From Rugamonas fusca (GTDB taxonomy: Bacteria > Pseudomonadota > Gammaproteobacteria > Burkholderiales > Burkholderiaceae_D), in the NCBI RefSeq assembly GCF_014042365.1, contig NZ_JACEZS010000008.1, positions 159,113-223,112 on the forward strand: 64,000 bases of DNA. Direction: 5' to 3'. Below are positions 45,525-54,103 of this stretch, piece by piece. The position numbers and the translations under genes were made by a program. The notes under the pieces are model-generated. The model was not told the origin of the DNA and did no database searches. It saw only the letters and a program-made list of their open reading frames with translations. The stretch's first letter is position 1. The number at the start of each line of letters is the position of its first letter.

Positions 45525-47453
45525 ATGGTGCGCGATTTCCAACAATACAGCGCGTGGCGCGAAGGCGTGGTGACGGCCCTGAAGCATTACCAGGCCTGGG
45601 TCAACAGCGCCGAACTGGCCGACCAGGCCGCCGAGCAGCGCATCGCGCGCACGCTGGCGCGGCTGGCCGACGACAAGCTGTCAGTGGCCTTCGTGGCCGA
45701 ATTTTCGCGCGGTAAATCGGAACTGATCAACGCCATCTTCTTCGCCGACTACGGCCAGCGCATCCTGCCCTCGGCCGCCGGCCGCACCACCATGTGCCCC
45801 ACGGAGCTGATGTACGACCCGGCCTTCCCGCCGTCGATCCGCTTGCTGCCGATCGAGACCCGGGCCGAGAACCTCTCCACCAGCGACTACCGCGACCAGC
45901 CCGGCGCCTGGACCGTCATCCCGCTGAACCTGGAGGCCGGCCAGGACATGTACGAGGCCTTCAAGCAGGTGAGCCTGACGCGCCACGTGCCCGTGGCCGA
46001 GGCCAAGCGCTATGGCCTGTACGACGATGAAGATCCGGACATGGCCGTCACGCTCGACAACGAGGGCCTGGTCGAGATTTCGCTGTGGCGCCACGCCATC
46101 ATCAACTTCCCCCACCCGCTGCTCAAGCAGGGCCTGGTGATCCTCGACACGCCCGGCCTGAACGCTATCGGCACCGAGCCGGAACTGACGCTAAACCTGA
46201 TCCCCAACGCGCACGCCGTGCTGTTCATCCTGGCCGCCGACACGGGCGTGACCAAGAGCGATATCGAAGTGTGGCGCCAGCACATCGGCGCCGGCGCGGG
46301 CCGGCTGGTGGTGCTCAACAAGATCGACAGCATGTGGGACGAGCTGCGCAGCGACGCCGAGGTGAACGCCGAGATCGAGCGCCAGCAGACCCACGCGGCC
46401 CACATGCTGGGCCTGGAAGCGCGCCAGGTGTTCCCCGTCTCGGCCCAGAAGGCGCTGGTGGCCAAGATCAACGGCGACCAGGCGCTGCTGGGCAAGAGCC
46501 GTTTGCCGGCGCTGGAACAGGCCCTGTTCAACGAGCTGATTCCGGTCAAGAAGGACATCGTGCGCAAGCAATTGAGCGCGGAGTTGCAATCGCTGAGCGC
46601 GGCCCAGCTGTCGATGATCACCACCCGCATCCGCGACATCGTCGAACAGCTGCACGAACTCAAAAGCCTGCGCGGCAAGAACCAGAGCGTGATCTCGCAC
46701 ATGATGCGCCGCATCGACGTGGAGAAGAAGGAATTCGACGCCAGCCTGTTCAAGCTGCAGGCCACGCGCGCCGTGTTCACGCGCCTGTCCACGGAGCTCT
46801 ACACCTGCATGGGCATGGACCTGGTGCGCGACGATATCGAGCAGGTGCGCCAGCAGATGCAGCGCAGCCGCTTCTTCACCGGCGTGCGCGAAGCCGTGCG
46901 CCAGTACTTCGAGCGCATCCGCGCCAGCCTGGACGCGGCCGACGCCAAGACCGTGGAAATCGCCGACATGATGGGCGTGATGTACCGCCGCTTCTCCAAC
47001 GAGCACGGGCTCACGCTGTCCATGCCGATGCCGTTCTCGCTGCAGCGCTATCGCGAGGAAATCGCCGCCATCGAAGCGATCTACGCGCGCCAGTTCGGCA
47101 CGGCCACCCTGATCACCACCAGCCGCGTGGTGCTGATGGAGAAATTCTTCGACACCATCGCCTCGCGCGTGCGGGCCTGCTTCAAGGCCGCCAACGCCGA
47201 TGCGGACGCTTGGCTCAAGGTCATCATGGCGCCGCTGGAGGCGCAGATCCGGCAGCACAAGGATCAGCTCAAGCACAGGCTCGCGTCGATCCAGCGCATC
47301 CACGATGCGACCGACAGCCTGGAACAGAAAATCGACGCGTTCGAAGCGGGCCAGCGCGAGCTGGAAGAACGCAAGGCGCGTCTCAACGAATTGGCGGGCA
47401 ACATCAGCATCGCGATCAACGCGGAATTCGTCGCGCTCGACGCGGCCGCCTGA
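45525..47453 (+). CDS. dynamin-like GTPase
   Basis: This 642-residue protein has a dynamin-type GTPase domain: G1 AEFSRGKSE, G2 threonines in RTTMCPT, G3 LDTPGLNAI and G4 LNKIDS. A long helical region with predicted coiled coils follows (from about 340), including a C-terminal QKIDAFEAGQRELEERKARL-type segment. Bacterial dynamin-like proteins remodel or protect membranes. ATG 45525 has AAAGGGAG upstream; the longer frame only overlaps mutM. It ends 8 bp before mutY. Confidence 0.85.
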   Translation: MVRDFQQYSAWREGVVTALKHYQAWVNSAELADQAAEQRIARTLARLADDKLSVAFVAEFSRGKSELINAIFFADYGQRILPSAAGRTTMCPTELMYDPAFPPSIRLLPIETRAENLSTSDYRDQPGAWTVIPLNLEAGQDMYEAFKQVSLTRHVPVAEAKRYGLYDDEDPDMAVTLDNEGLVEISLWRHAIINFPHPLLKQGLVILDTPGLNAIGTEPELTLNLIPNAHAVLFILAADTGVTKSDIEVWRQHIGAGAGRLVVLNKIDSMWDELRSDAEVNAEIERQQTHAAHMLGLEARQVFPVSAQKALVAKINGDQALLGKSRLPALEQALFNELIPVKKDIVRKQLSAELQSLSAAQLSMITTRIRDIVEQLHELKSLRGKNQSVISHMMRRIDVEKKEFDASLFKLQATRAVFTRLSTELYTCMGMDLVRDDIEQVRQQMQRSRFFTGVREAVRQYFERIRASLDAADAKTVEIADMMGVMYRRFSNEHGLTLSMPMPFSLQRYREEIAAIEAIYARQFGTATLITTSRVVLMEKFFDTIASRVRACFKAANADADAWLKVIMAPLEAQIRQHKDQLKHRLASIQRIHDATDSLEQKIDAFEAGQRELEERKARLNELAGNISIAINAEFVALDAAA

Positions 47454-47461
47454 GGAACAGC

Positions 47462-48622
47462 ATGACACGTATGACACACCCGCGCGCGCCGGCCGGCGCG
47501 GCGGACCTGGAAGCACTTTCCGATCCCTCCTTCTCCGACGCCATCATCGCCTGGCAGCGCCAGCACGGGCGCCACGCGCTGCCGTGGCAGAACACGCGCG
47601 ACGCTTATCTGATCTGGCTGTCCGAGATCATGCTGCAGCAGACCCAGGTAAGCGCCGTACTCGGTTACTACGCGCGCTTCCTGGAACGCTTCCCTACCCT
47701 GCGCGAGCTGGCCGCCGCGCCCGTCGAGGATGTGATGGCGCAGTGGAGCGGCCTCGGTTACTACACGCGCGCCCGCAACCTGCACAAGTGCGCGCAGCGC
47801 GTGGTGGCCGAATACGATGGCGTGTTCCCATCCGACCCGCGCCTGCTGGCCGAACTGCCCGGCATCGGCCGTTCGACGGCGGCCGCCATCGCCGCGTTTT
47901 CCAGCGGCGCACGGGCCGCCATCATGGACGGCAACGTCAAGCGCGTGTTCGCCCGCGCGTTCGGTATCGCCGCCTATCCGGGCGAGAAGAAAGTGGAGGA
48001 AGCCATGTGGCGGCGCGCCGAGGCGCTGCTGCCGGAACAGGGCATCGAAGCGTACACGCAAGGGTTGATGGACATGGGCGCCACGCTGTGCACGCGCAGC
48101 AGCCCGTCGTGCGAACGCTGCCCGCTGCAGGCGCGCTGCGTGGCCCACGCCACGGGCCGCACGGCCGAACTGCCGGTGCGCAAACCGAAGAAGGCCAGTC
48201 CGGAAAAGCACGCGACCATGCTGGCCATCGTCGACCAGGGGCAGGTGCTGTTGCAGCAGCGGCCCGCCAGCGGCATCTGGGGCGGTTTGCTGTCGCTGCC
48301 GGAACTCGATGGCCACACGCCGGCCGAGGACGACAACGTTGCGCCGGCCGCCGACGCGGCCTTGATGCGGGCCGTGGCGCCGTTCGGCGACATGGAGTCG
48401 CACGAACGGCTGTCGACCATCACGCATGTGTTCACGCACTACAAGCTGCACATCGCGCCGTATCGCGTGACGCTGGCGCGCCGGCACGCGCTGGCCGCCG
48501 GCGACGGCCACCAGTGGCACGACGGCGCCACGCTGGCCGGGGCGGCGCTGCCGGCGCCGGTCAAGAAACTGCTGGTGGAGTTGCTGGGAGATGAGGCTGC
48601 GGCGCAGCGGCGCATGTTCTAG
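47462..48622 (+). CDS. mutY: A/G-specific adenine DNA glycosylase
   Basis: MutY removes adenine mispaired with 8-oxoguanine, completing the GO system with mutM. The 386-residue protein has the HhH motif LPGIGRSTAAAI, the catalytic aspartate in MDGNVKRV, and the 4Fe-4S loop C-X6-C-X2-C-X5-C (CTRSSPSCERCPLQARC). A C-terminal NUDIX-like domain recognises the 8-oxoG. TGAGGAACAGC precedes the ATG. Confidence 0.97.
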   Translation: MTRMTHPRAPAGAADLEALSDPSFSDAIIAWQRQHGRHALPWQNTRDAYLIWLSEIMLQQTQVSAVLGYYARFLERFPTLRELAAAPVEDVMAQWSGLGYYTRARNLHKCAQRVVAEYDGVFPSDPRLLAELPGIGRSTAAAIAAFSSGARAAIMDGNVKRVFARAFGIAAYPGEKKVEEAMWRRAEALLPEQGIEAYTQGLMDMGATLCTRSSPSCERCPLQARCVAHATGRTAELPVRKPKKASPEKHATMLAIVDQGQVLLQQRPASGIWGGLLSLPELDGHTPAEDDNVAPAADAALMRAVAPFGDMESHERLSTITHVFTHYKLHIAPYRVTLARRHALAAGDGHQWHDGATLAGAALPAPVKKLLVELLGDEAAAQRRMF

Positions 48623-48915
48623 CGGATGTAATGGACGGTGGTGACGATAGCGACGAAAAAGGCTAAGTGGGTAGCCACCATCCACTTCAATATGGTGGCG
48701 CCCTGTTGGGCGATTTCGGCACGCACTTCACCAAACTGCCGCTGCACCTCGCCGAATTGGCGCTCCACCCCACGGAAATTTTCCGCCATTTCGACGCGCA
48801 AGGTGGCGAACTCATCCCGTTTAACGTAAGTGGACTGGATCACGGCCACCTCGGTTTCCACCGTACCGATCCGCTCCTCCACCGCATTGATACGCTCGCT
48901 GGTCTGCTCGTCCAT
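48619..48915 (-). CDS. small coiled-coil, C-terminally membrane-anchored protein
   Basis: This 98-residue protein has heptad-rich helices over residues 5-75, including the repeated FGEVQRQFGEVR, and one C-terminal transmembrane segment (WMVATHLAFFVAIVTTVHY). This is a tail-anchored layout. A strong SD (GGAGGAG) precedes ATG 48915. It is 92 bp downstream of dgt on the same strand and its stop overlaps the mutY stop region by 4 bp. No family recognised beyond similarity in layout to coiled-coil membrane-tethered proteins. Confidence 0.75.
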   Translation of the reverse strand: MDEQTSERINAVEERIGTVETEVAVIQSTYVKRDEFATLRVEMAENFRGVERQFGEVQRQFGEVRAEIAQQGATILKWMVATHLAFFVAIVTTVHYIR

Positions 48916-49007
48916 GGCCACTCCTCCGCCTGAGACTTTCATCTTTATCCACAACGCGACAAAGATCAAGCGGCGCACCGGAGGCGTTTGCGCGGCGTCA
49001 GGCGAAC

Positions 49008-50144
49008 CTACAATTCCTCGAGCGAGAACAAACGGCGGTGTTCGCGGATGGCGTAGCGGTCCGTCATGCCGGCGATGTAGTCGGCGATCTTGCGGGCCCG
49101 CTTGTCGGCTTCGCCCGACTTGTCCTGGTAATCGGGCGGCAGCAGCACCGGTTCGGCCATGAAGGCCTGGAACAGCTCGCGCACAATGCGGCTGGCCTTC
49201 ACGCGCATGCGGTTGACCTGGTAATGCTGGTACAGATTGGCGCGCAGGAAGCGCTTGAGCTCGGTGGCATCCTTGCGCATGCCATCGGAAAAGCGGATCA
49301 GCGGCGCGCTGGCGCGCACGGCTTCGATATCGGCCGGCGCCGCGTCGGCCAGCAACTGGCCGGAGGTGGCGATCAAATCGTCGGCCAGCGCCGTGATCAG
49401 GCGGCGCAAGGTTTCGTAGATGGCGCGCCGGCCGGACAGGCCCGGATACGTGGCCTGCACATCGCGCCACAGGCGGGCGAAGAACTCAACTTGTTCAAGC
49501 TGCGCGATGGTGATCAGGCCCGAACGCAGGCCATCGTCGATGTCGTGGCTGTTGTAGGCGATTTCATCGGCCAGATTGGTCAGCTGCGCTTCCAGCGAAG
49601 GCTGGCTGCGCTTGATGAAGCGTTCGGCCACCGGCCCCAGCAAGCGGGCATTGGCCAGCGAGCAGTGCTTGAGGATGCCCTCGCGCGTCTCGAACATCAG
49701 GTTCAGGCCGTCGAAGGCGCCGTAATGCTCCTCGAGCTCATCGACCACGCGCAAACTTTGCAGGTTGTGCTCGAAGCCGCCGTGGTCCTTCATGCATTCG
49801 TTGAGCACGTCCTGGCCCACGTGGCCGAACGGCGTGTGGCCCAGGTCATGGGCCAGCGAGATCGCTTCCACCAGATCCTCGTTCAGGCGCAGGTTGCGCG
49901 CCAGCGAACGGCCGATCTGGGCCACCTCCAGGCTGTGGGTGAGGCGGGTGCGGAACAGGTCGCCCTCGTGGTTGAGGAAGACCTGGGTCTTGTATTCGAG
50001 CCGGCGGAAGGCCGAGCTGTGGATGATGCGGTCGCGGTCGCGCTGGAACTGGCTGCGCGAGGCGTGCGCCGTTTCCGGATAGCGCCGCCCCACCCCGCCC
50101 TCGCTGTGGGCGGCGTATGGGGCCAGGTGCGCTTCCGGATGCAT
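49008..50144 (-). CDS. dgt: deoxyguanosinetriphosphate triphosphohydrolase-like protein
   Basis: This 378-residue HD-domain dNTPase has [19 protein letters not shown] and [15 protein letters not shown] as its metal motifs and a conserved [17 protein letters not shown] helix. It probably hydrolyses dNTPs to nucleoside and tripolyphosphate. ATG 50144 shares a base with the aroKB stop (TGATG), so they are coupled, the usual aroB-dgt order. Confidence 0.94.
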   Translation of the reverse strand: MHPEAHLAPYAAHSEGGVGRRYPETAHASRSQFQRDRDRIIHSSAFRRLEYKTQVFLNHEGDLFRTRLTHSLEVAQIGRSLARNLRLNEDLVEAISLAHDLGHTPFGHVGQDVLNECMKDHGGFEHNLQSLRVVDELEEHYGAFDGLNLMFETREGILKHCSLANARLLGPVAERFIKRSQPSLEAQLTNLADEIAYNSHDIDDGLRSGLITIAQLEQVEFFARLWRDVQATYPGLSGRRAIYETLRRLITALADDLIATSGQLLADAAPADIEAVRASAPLIRFSDGMRKDATELKRFLRANLYQHYQVNRMRVKASRIVRELFQAFMAEPVLLPPDYQDKSGEADKRARKIADYIAGMTDRYAIREHRRLFSLEEL

Positions 50145-51790
50145 CACTGCACGCAGGCCGCCAGCGTGGCCAGCAGCAACTCTTGCGGCGCGTTGGTGAT
50201 GCTGGGCGCGCCCAGCGGCTTGAGCAGGATGAACTTGATGGCGCCGCCTTCGTTCTTCTTGTCCACTTCCATCAGCTCCAGCCAGCGCGCCACGCCCAGG
50301 TCGGGCGCCTTGACGGGCAGGCCGGCCGCCGTCACCAGCGCGCGCACGCGCGCCACGGTGGCCGCGTCCACCAGCCCCATGCGGTGCGACAGGTCGGCCG
50401 CCATCACCATGCCGCAGCCGACGGCCTCGCCGTGCAGCCACTGGCCATAGCCCATGCCAGCCTCGATCGCGTGGCCAAACGTGTGGCCGAAATTGAGGAT
50501 GGCGCGCAGGCCGCCCTCGCGTTCATCCTGGCGCACCACGTCGGCCTTGATTTCGCACGAGCGGGCGATGGCGTAGGCCAGCGCGGCCTTGTCGCGCGCC
50601 ACCAGCTTGCCGATGTTCGCTTCGATCCAGTCGAAGAACGGGGCGTCGATGATGGCGCCGTACTTGATCACTTCAGCCAGGCCGGCCGACAGTTCGCGGT
50701 CGGGCAGCGTTTCCAGCGTGGCCGTGTCGGCGATCACGGCGCGCGGCTGGTAGAACGCGCCGATCATGTTCTTGCCCAGCGGGTGGTTGATGCCGGTCTT
50801 GCCACCCACGGACGAATCGACCTGCGACAGCAAGGTGGTGGGCACCTGGATGAAGTCGATGCCGCGCATGTAGCTGGCCGCCGCGTAGCCGGTCAGGTCG
50901 CCGATCACGCCGCCGCCCAAGGCCACCAGCGTGGTCTTGCGGTCGGCCTTGTTGGCCAGCAGCGTGTCGAAGATGTGCATCAGGCTGGACCAGTACTTGT
51001 GCTCCTCGCCGTCCGGCAGCACGATGGAACTGACGTCCTTGCCGGCCGCGCGCAATTGCTCCTCCAGCCGCGCCAGGTACAGCGGCGCGATGGTGGTGTT
51101 GGTGACGATGGCCACTTTGCGGCCGCCCACGTGGCGCGCCAGCAGCGCGCCGTCGTGCAGCAATTGGGGACCGATCGCTATGGGGTAGCTGCGCTCGCCC
51201 AGGTCTACGTTTAACAGGATGGTGGTTTGTTCGCTCATCGATGGCTCGGCTTGTGTGACGCAATCCGGCGCGGCCTGGCATGCCAGGCGCTCCAGCTCGG
51301 TCAAAATGGTCTGAACCATCGATTGTACGTTAGGTCGGCCCGTATCGATCACCATGTGGGCCACTTGCTGGTACAGCGGGTCGCGCAAGGCCATCAATTC
51401 TTCCAGCTTCTTGCGCGGATCGGCCGTTTGCAGCAAGGGCCGGTTCTTGTCATGGGCGGTGCGGGCCAGGATGCTGTTGACGCTGGCGCGCAGGTAGATC
51501 ACGGTGCCGCGCGCCTTCAGGTAGGCGCGGCTGTCGGGATTGAGGATGGCGCCGCCGCCCGTGGCCAGCACGATGCCTTGCTGGGCCGTGAGCTCGCGGA
51601 TCACGTCCGCCTCGCGGCGGCGGAAACTCTGCTCGCCCTCGATCTCGAAGATCCAGGGTATGGAGGCGCCCGTACGGGCTTCGATCTCGTGGTCGGAATC
51701 GATGAACTTCAAGCCCAGCTTGCGGGCGAGGATGCGGCCTATCGTTGTCTTGCCCGCACCCATCAGCCCCACTAAAAACACATTTTGCAT
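50144..51790 (-). CDS. aroKB: fused shikimate kinase / 3-dehydroquinate synthase (AroK-AroB)
   Basis: One uninterrupted 548-residue frame carries two enzymes of aromatic amino-acid synthesis. Residues 1-170 are shikimate kinase (Walker [24 protein letters not shown]-type lid NRPLLQ). Residues 185-548 are 3-dehydroquinate synthase ([38 protein letters not shown] zinc histidines). The linker is about 14 residues. There is no good SD before the internal Met185. Separate genes are usual; here no stop codon is present between them, so the product is a bifunctional chain. The reactions are steps 5 and 2 of the shikimate pathway. Confidence 0.95.
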   Translation of the reverse strand: MQNVFLVGLMGAGKTTIGRILARKLGLKFIDSDHEIEARTGASIPWIFEIEGEQSFRRREADVIRELTAQQGIVLATGGGAILNPDSRAYLKARGTVIYLRASVNSILARTAHDKNRPLLQTADPRKKLEELMALRDPLYQQVAHMVIDTGRPNVQSMVQTILTELERLACQAAPDCVTQAEPSMSEQTTILLNVDLGERSYPIAIGPQLLHDGALLARHVGGRKVAIVTNTTIAPLYLARLEEQLRAAGKDVSSIVLPDGEEHKYWSSLMHIFDTLLANKADRKTTLVALGGGVIGDLTGYAAASYMRGIDFIQVPTTLLSQVDSSVGGKTGINHPLGKNMIGAFYQPRAVIADTATLETLPDRELSAGLAEVIKYGAIIDAPFFDWIEANIGKLVARDKAALAYAIARSCEIKADVVRQDEREGGLRAILNFGHTFGHAIEAGMGYGQWLHGEAVGCGMVMAADLSHRMGLVDAATVARVRALVTAAGLPVKAPDLGVARWLELMEVDKKNEGGAIKFILLKPLGAPSITNAPQELLLATLAACVQ

Positions 51791-51802
51791 GGACTTCCGG
51801 AC

Positions 51803-54046
51803 TTAGTTGGGGATCGTGCAGCCATTGGCCACGAACGCTCCGTTGTAGGTGTCGCCGGTGCGCACGGTGCCATACGGGCTGTAGCGGCCCGGCGGCGTGG
51901 TGGTGACGGAACTGTAGTCCGTGCTCAGGCCCGGCAGCTTGACGTAGCCCACATAGCTGGCCTCGGTGCCCGACACCTGGCCGCGGATGGTCAGGTCCAC
52001 GTCCAGCCAGTTGGCACGGTCACGCGGGTAGATCAGCGACACGATGGCCTGGCCGTTGGCGTCCGTGGTGCCGCTGGAGGTCACGGTGATGGTGATGCCG
52101 GGATCAAGCCGGCCATTGCCGTTGATGTCCTCGCCCGTCTCCAGGATACCGTCGCTGTTGGTGTCCTCATTCAGGCAACTGGTGGGAATCTTGTCAACGT
52201 CGGTGCTGATGCCCCAAGGGCCCTGGATCCCCAGGAAGTACAGCTGGCCCTTGTAATAGTTGCGGGGACGCACGGAGCCGGTGATGTTCACGCCGGGCAC
52301 GGCGTTGCCGGCCGCGTCGGTCACGAACACGGCGTAGTCCAGCTGGTAGGTGGCCGAGTTCGGCGTGCCGATCGTGGCGCCAGTGCCGGCGCCAATGAAC
52401 AGCGACTTCTTGGCCACCGTCAGATTGACCAGGGCGCTGGCCGTGGAGGCGCCTTGCAGCTGGGCCTTGATGGTCACGCCGTCGAGCTTGGTGTCGGCGG
52501 TGCCGGCGATATAGCTGACCGAGGCGGAACCGTCGCTGGCCGTGGTGACCACGGACGGCTGGGTCAGGCTGCCGCCGCTGGGGTCGGTCACGATGGAGAA
52601 CGCCACCTGGGCGTTCTTGACCAGGTTGTTGGCGGCGGTGCCATCGCGCACGATGGCGCGCAGCGTGGTCTGCTGCACGGTGCTGCCCGGCAGGTTGGCT
52701 CCCACCACGGCCGGGTCGGCCTGCACGCTGATCACGGCGCTGGCCGTCAGCGGGGCCAGGAACTCGAGCGTGCTCTGCACCGTCACGCCGCCCGCATTGG
52801 CCGTCAGCGTGGCCACGCCGGGGCTGGTCGCGGACACATAGCCGGTGGCGTTGCCGTTGACCAGGGTCAGCGGCGCGTTCAGGGCGCTGCCGCAGGCCGG
52901 GTCGCTGTAGACGGTGCCGCGCGAAGCGCTCAGCGCCACCGAGCCGGTCTGCGGCACGCCATTCACGTCGTAATGGATGGCCACGATCTGGCAGCTGTTG
53001 ATATTGGCGCTGGTAATGGCGTTGCCCGAGCTGTCCACGGCCGCCACGTTGAAGTTGGACGAGCTGACGTTGATGCTGGAGCTGGCCGTCTCGCCCATGG
53101 CCTTGACGACGATGGTGTCGGGACCGGCCTTCATGGCCGAGTAGCTCAGCACCAGCTGGCCGGCCGTGTTGGTGACGGCCGCGCCGCCGCCCTTGACGGT
53201 CAGCGCGTTGGCGCCCGAGCTGAACGTGACGGCGCGGCCGGCCAGTGCGTTGCCCGCCGAATCGACCAGCTTGACGGTGACGTCGGTGCTGGCGCCCACC
53301 TTGACCGTGCTGCTGTTGTTGATGACCAGCTTGTTGCCCACCACGTTGACGACGGCCGTGGCGTCTTTCGCGCCCGGCGTGCGGGCCGTGACGGTGATGG
53401 TGCGCGAGGTCGGGTCGCCGCCCGTGCTCAGTTTCTCCGTGACCTTGCCGTTGGCATCCGTGATGCGGTTGGTCAGCGTCAGGCTGCCCGAGTCGGCCGA
53501 CAGGTCGACCTTGACGCCGGCCATGACGGAATTGTTGGCGTCCTTGACCAGGGCCGTCAGGTTCACTTCGTTACCGGAGGCGCCAGCCGATTGCAGCACG
53601 CCCGAATCGGCCGTCAGCACCAGGGTCGGGGTGGCGGACACGACGGTCACCTTGATCGGGGCGGAGGTGGCGTTACCGGCGCTGGCCGTGATGGTGATCA
53701 CGCGCGGCGTGGGATTCCCCTTGGTGTTGAGCTTCTCGACCACGGCGCCGCTGGAATTGGTCTGGCGCACGGTGTTGCTGACGGTGCCAGAATCGGCGGA
53801 GAAATTGACCGTCTCGCCGGACAGCGCATTGCCGTTGGCATCCTTGACGATGGCCGTCAGCGTCACTTCCGTGCCATCGATGCCGGATGAATCGATGGTG
53901 TTGGCACTGGCGATCAGCACCACGCTGGCGGCCTTGGACGGCGCCACGCCATTGCTGTTGGTGCCGGGCGAGCCGCCGCCGCCGCCGCAGGCGGCCAGTA
54001 AGGTCGAGCAGGCGAGCAGCGCCAGCCATCCGGTGAATTTTTTCAT
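51803..54046 (-). CDS. Ig-like (Big/invasin-type) domain surface lipoprotein
   Basis: This 747-residue protein has a lipoprotein signal with lipobox LLAACGGGGG. It contains several tandem Ig-like domains of the Big_1/invasin type. Each has a VTLTAIVKDANGNAL-style strand and a GTVS...G..V.. pattern, visible at least at about 30-125, 130-225, 230-310 and 430-530. A DxNxDG-type calcium loop (EDTNSDGILETGEDINGNG) lies near 620. No autotransporter or LPXTG anchor is present. It lies 12 bp upstream of aroKB and 57 bp behind pilQ on the same strand. The function is likely adhesion or pilus-associated display, which is an inference. Confidence 0.8.
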   Translation of the reverse strand: MKKFTGWLALLACSTLLAACGGGGGSPGTNSNGVAPSKAASVVLIASANTIDSSGIDGTEVTLTAIVKDANGNALSGETVNFSADSGTVSNTVRQTNSSGAVVEKLNTKGNPTPRVITITASAGNATSAPIKVTVVSATPTLVLTADSGVLQSAGASGNEVNLTALVKDANNSVMAGVKVDLSADSGSLTLTNRITDANGKVTEKLSTGGDPTSRTITVTARTPGAKDATAVVNVVGNKLVINNSSTVKVGASTDVTVKLVDSAGNALAGRAVTFSSGANALTVKGGGAAVTNTAGQLVLSYSAMKAGPDTIVVKAMGETASSSINVSSSNFNVAAVDSSGNAITSANINSCQIVAIHYDVNGVPQTGSVALSASRGTVYSDPACGSALNAPLTLVNGNATGYVSATSPGVATLTANAGGVTVQSTLEFLAPLTASAVISVQADPAVVGANLPGSTVQQTTLRAIVRDGTAANNLVKNAQVAFSIVTDPSGGSLTQPSVVTTASDGSASVSYIAGTADTKLDGVTIKAQLQGASTASALVNLTVAKKSLFIGAGTGATIGTPNSATYQLDYAVFVTDAAGNAVPGVNITGSVRPRNYYKGQLYFLGIQGPWGISTDVDKIPTSCLNEDTNSDGILETGEDINGNGRLDPGITITVTSSGTTDANGQAIVSLIYPRDRANWLDVDLTIRGQVSGTEASYVGYVKLPGLSTDYSSVTTTPPGRYSPYGTVRTGDTYNGAFVANGCTIPN

Positions 54047-54103
54047 GACGCTCTTTTCCGTAGTGATCATCGCATTACCCTTGTTTACCGCGCAACATTG
54101 CCA

